DNA of 5,556 bases, taken from the NCBI GenBank assembly GCA_025963265.1, contig JAOPUY010000574.1, positions 1 to 5,556 of the forward strand, given 5' to 3'. Position 1 is the stretch's first letter. Every line of letters starts with the position of its first letter. A model generated the notes under the pieces. It was not told where the DNA came from. It made no database searches and saw only the letters and a list, made by a program, of their open reading frames with translations. Source of the stretch: Frankiales bacterium. Its GTDB lineage: Bacteria > Actinomycetota > Actinomycetes > Mycobacteriales > Jatrophihabitantaceae. Of this stretch, positions 5,453 to 5,556 are shown in pieces. Made by a program: the position numbers and the translations under genes.

Positions 5453-5471
5453 TAGACTGGCACCTTAGACT
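5453..5471 (+). promoter_or_regulatory. two TAGACT -10-like boxes before the next gene
   Basis: TAGACT occurs at 5453-5458 and again at 5466-5471, 13 bases apart. Each fits the TANNNT consensus, and TAGACT is a good actinobacterial -10 form. Neither has a clear TTGACA-like -35. They would drive the gene that starts at the right edge, with a leader of roughly 70-85 bases. Confidence 0.4.
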
Positions 5472-5547
5472 CAAACCGACCCGCCAGCTTGATCTGTGTC
5501 GCCCCACGGCCCGGCCGCGACCCGCATCTTTCCCATGGAGCAGCCGA

Positions 5548-5556
5548 GTGCCTGTC
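5548..5556 (+). CDS. possible start of the next gene, cut by the window edge
   Basis: GTG at 5548 is preceded by GGAG (5537-5540) with a 7-base gap, a normal ribosome binding site. Only three codons are visible. An ATG at 5535 in another frame is an alternative but has no Shine-Dalgarno. In mycobacteria the gene after radA is disA (diadenylate cyclase), so disA is the synteny-based guess. The visible sequence cannot confirm it. Confidence 0.3.

Noticed and set aside
1..5556. Search for mobile elements, CRISPR arrays, tRNA or rRNA genes, toxin-antitoxin or defence genes
   Set aside because: No long direct or inverted terminal repeats, spaced repeats, tRNA cloverleaf or transposase-like frame was seen. 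The genes present are all housekeeping.

Overview
The window is high-GC DNA from an actinobacterium. The CarD protein is nearly mycobacterial in sequence. The gene order (ispF and ispD behind carD on the minus strand, diverging from a small lipoprotein and radA on the plus strand) matches, from memory, the Mycobacterium tuberculosis block ispF-ispD-carD / lpqE-radA. GTG starts, G/C-ending codons and large antisense open frames in every gene also fit a high-GC actinobacterium. The genus cannot be named. The mycobacterial locus has cysS beyond ispF, but here a PLP-dependent sulfur-amino-acid enzyme sits there in convergent orientation, so this is a different lineage.

Layout. Positions 11-1165 (+) encode a Cys/Met-metabolism PLP enzyme of uncertain substrate. 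After a 19-base convergent gap, the minus strand carries an apparent operon transcribed carD (2893-2402), ispD (2353-1661), ispF (1664-1185). ispD and ispF overlap by 4 bases (ATGA). The 247-base divergent region 2894-3140 holds the carD leader and candidate promoter, plus several dyads and a phased direct repeat. On the plus strand follow an LpqE-like lipoprotein (3141-3872) with a Ser/Ala/Thr/Pro-rich insertion, a GC-rich 113-base spacer, and radA (3986-5410), which may be leaderless. The last 146 bases hold a hairpin after radA, two TAGACT -10-like boxes and a possible start of the next gene. By synteny that gene may be disA, but too little is present to tell.

How the genes work together. 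IspD and IspF are two steps of the non-mevalonate (MEP) isoprenoid pathway. CarD is an RNA-polymerase-binding regulator of promoter opening, often needed for rRNA and housekeeping transcription. RadA is a recombination and branch-migration ATPase. This is a housekeeping locus. I see no mobile element, CRISPR array, RNA gene or defence system. The points most worth checking are regulatory: an 8-bp perfect stem that would bury the carD ribosome binding site, a phased direct repeat over the probable carD -10, and a likely leaderless radA. The non-canonical active-site loops of the PLP enzyme also merit a look.
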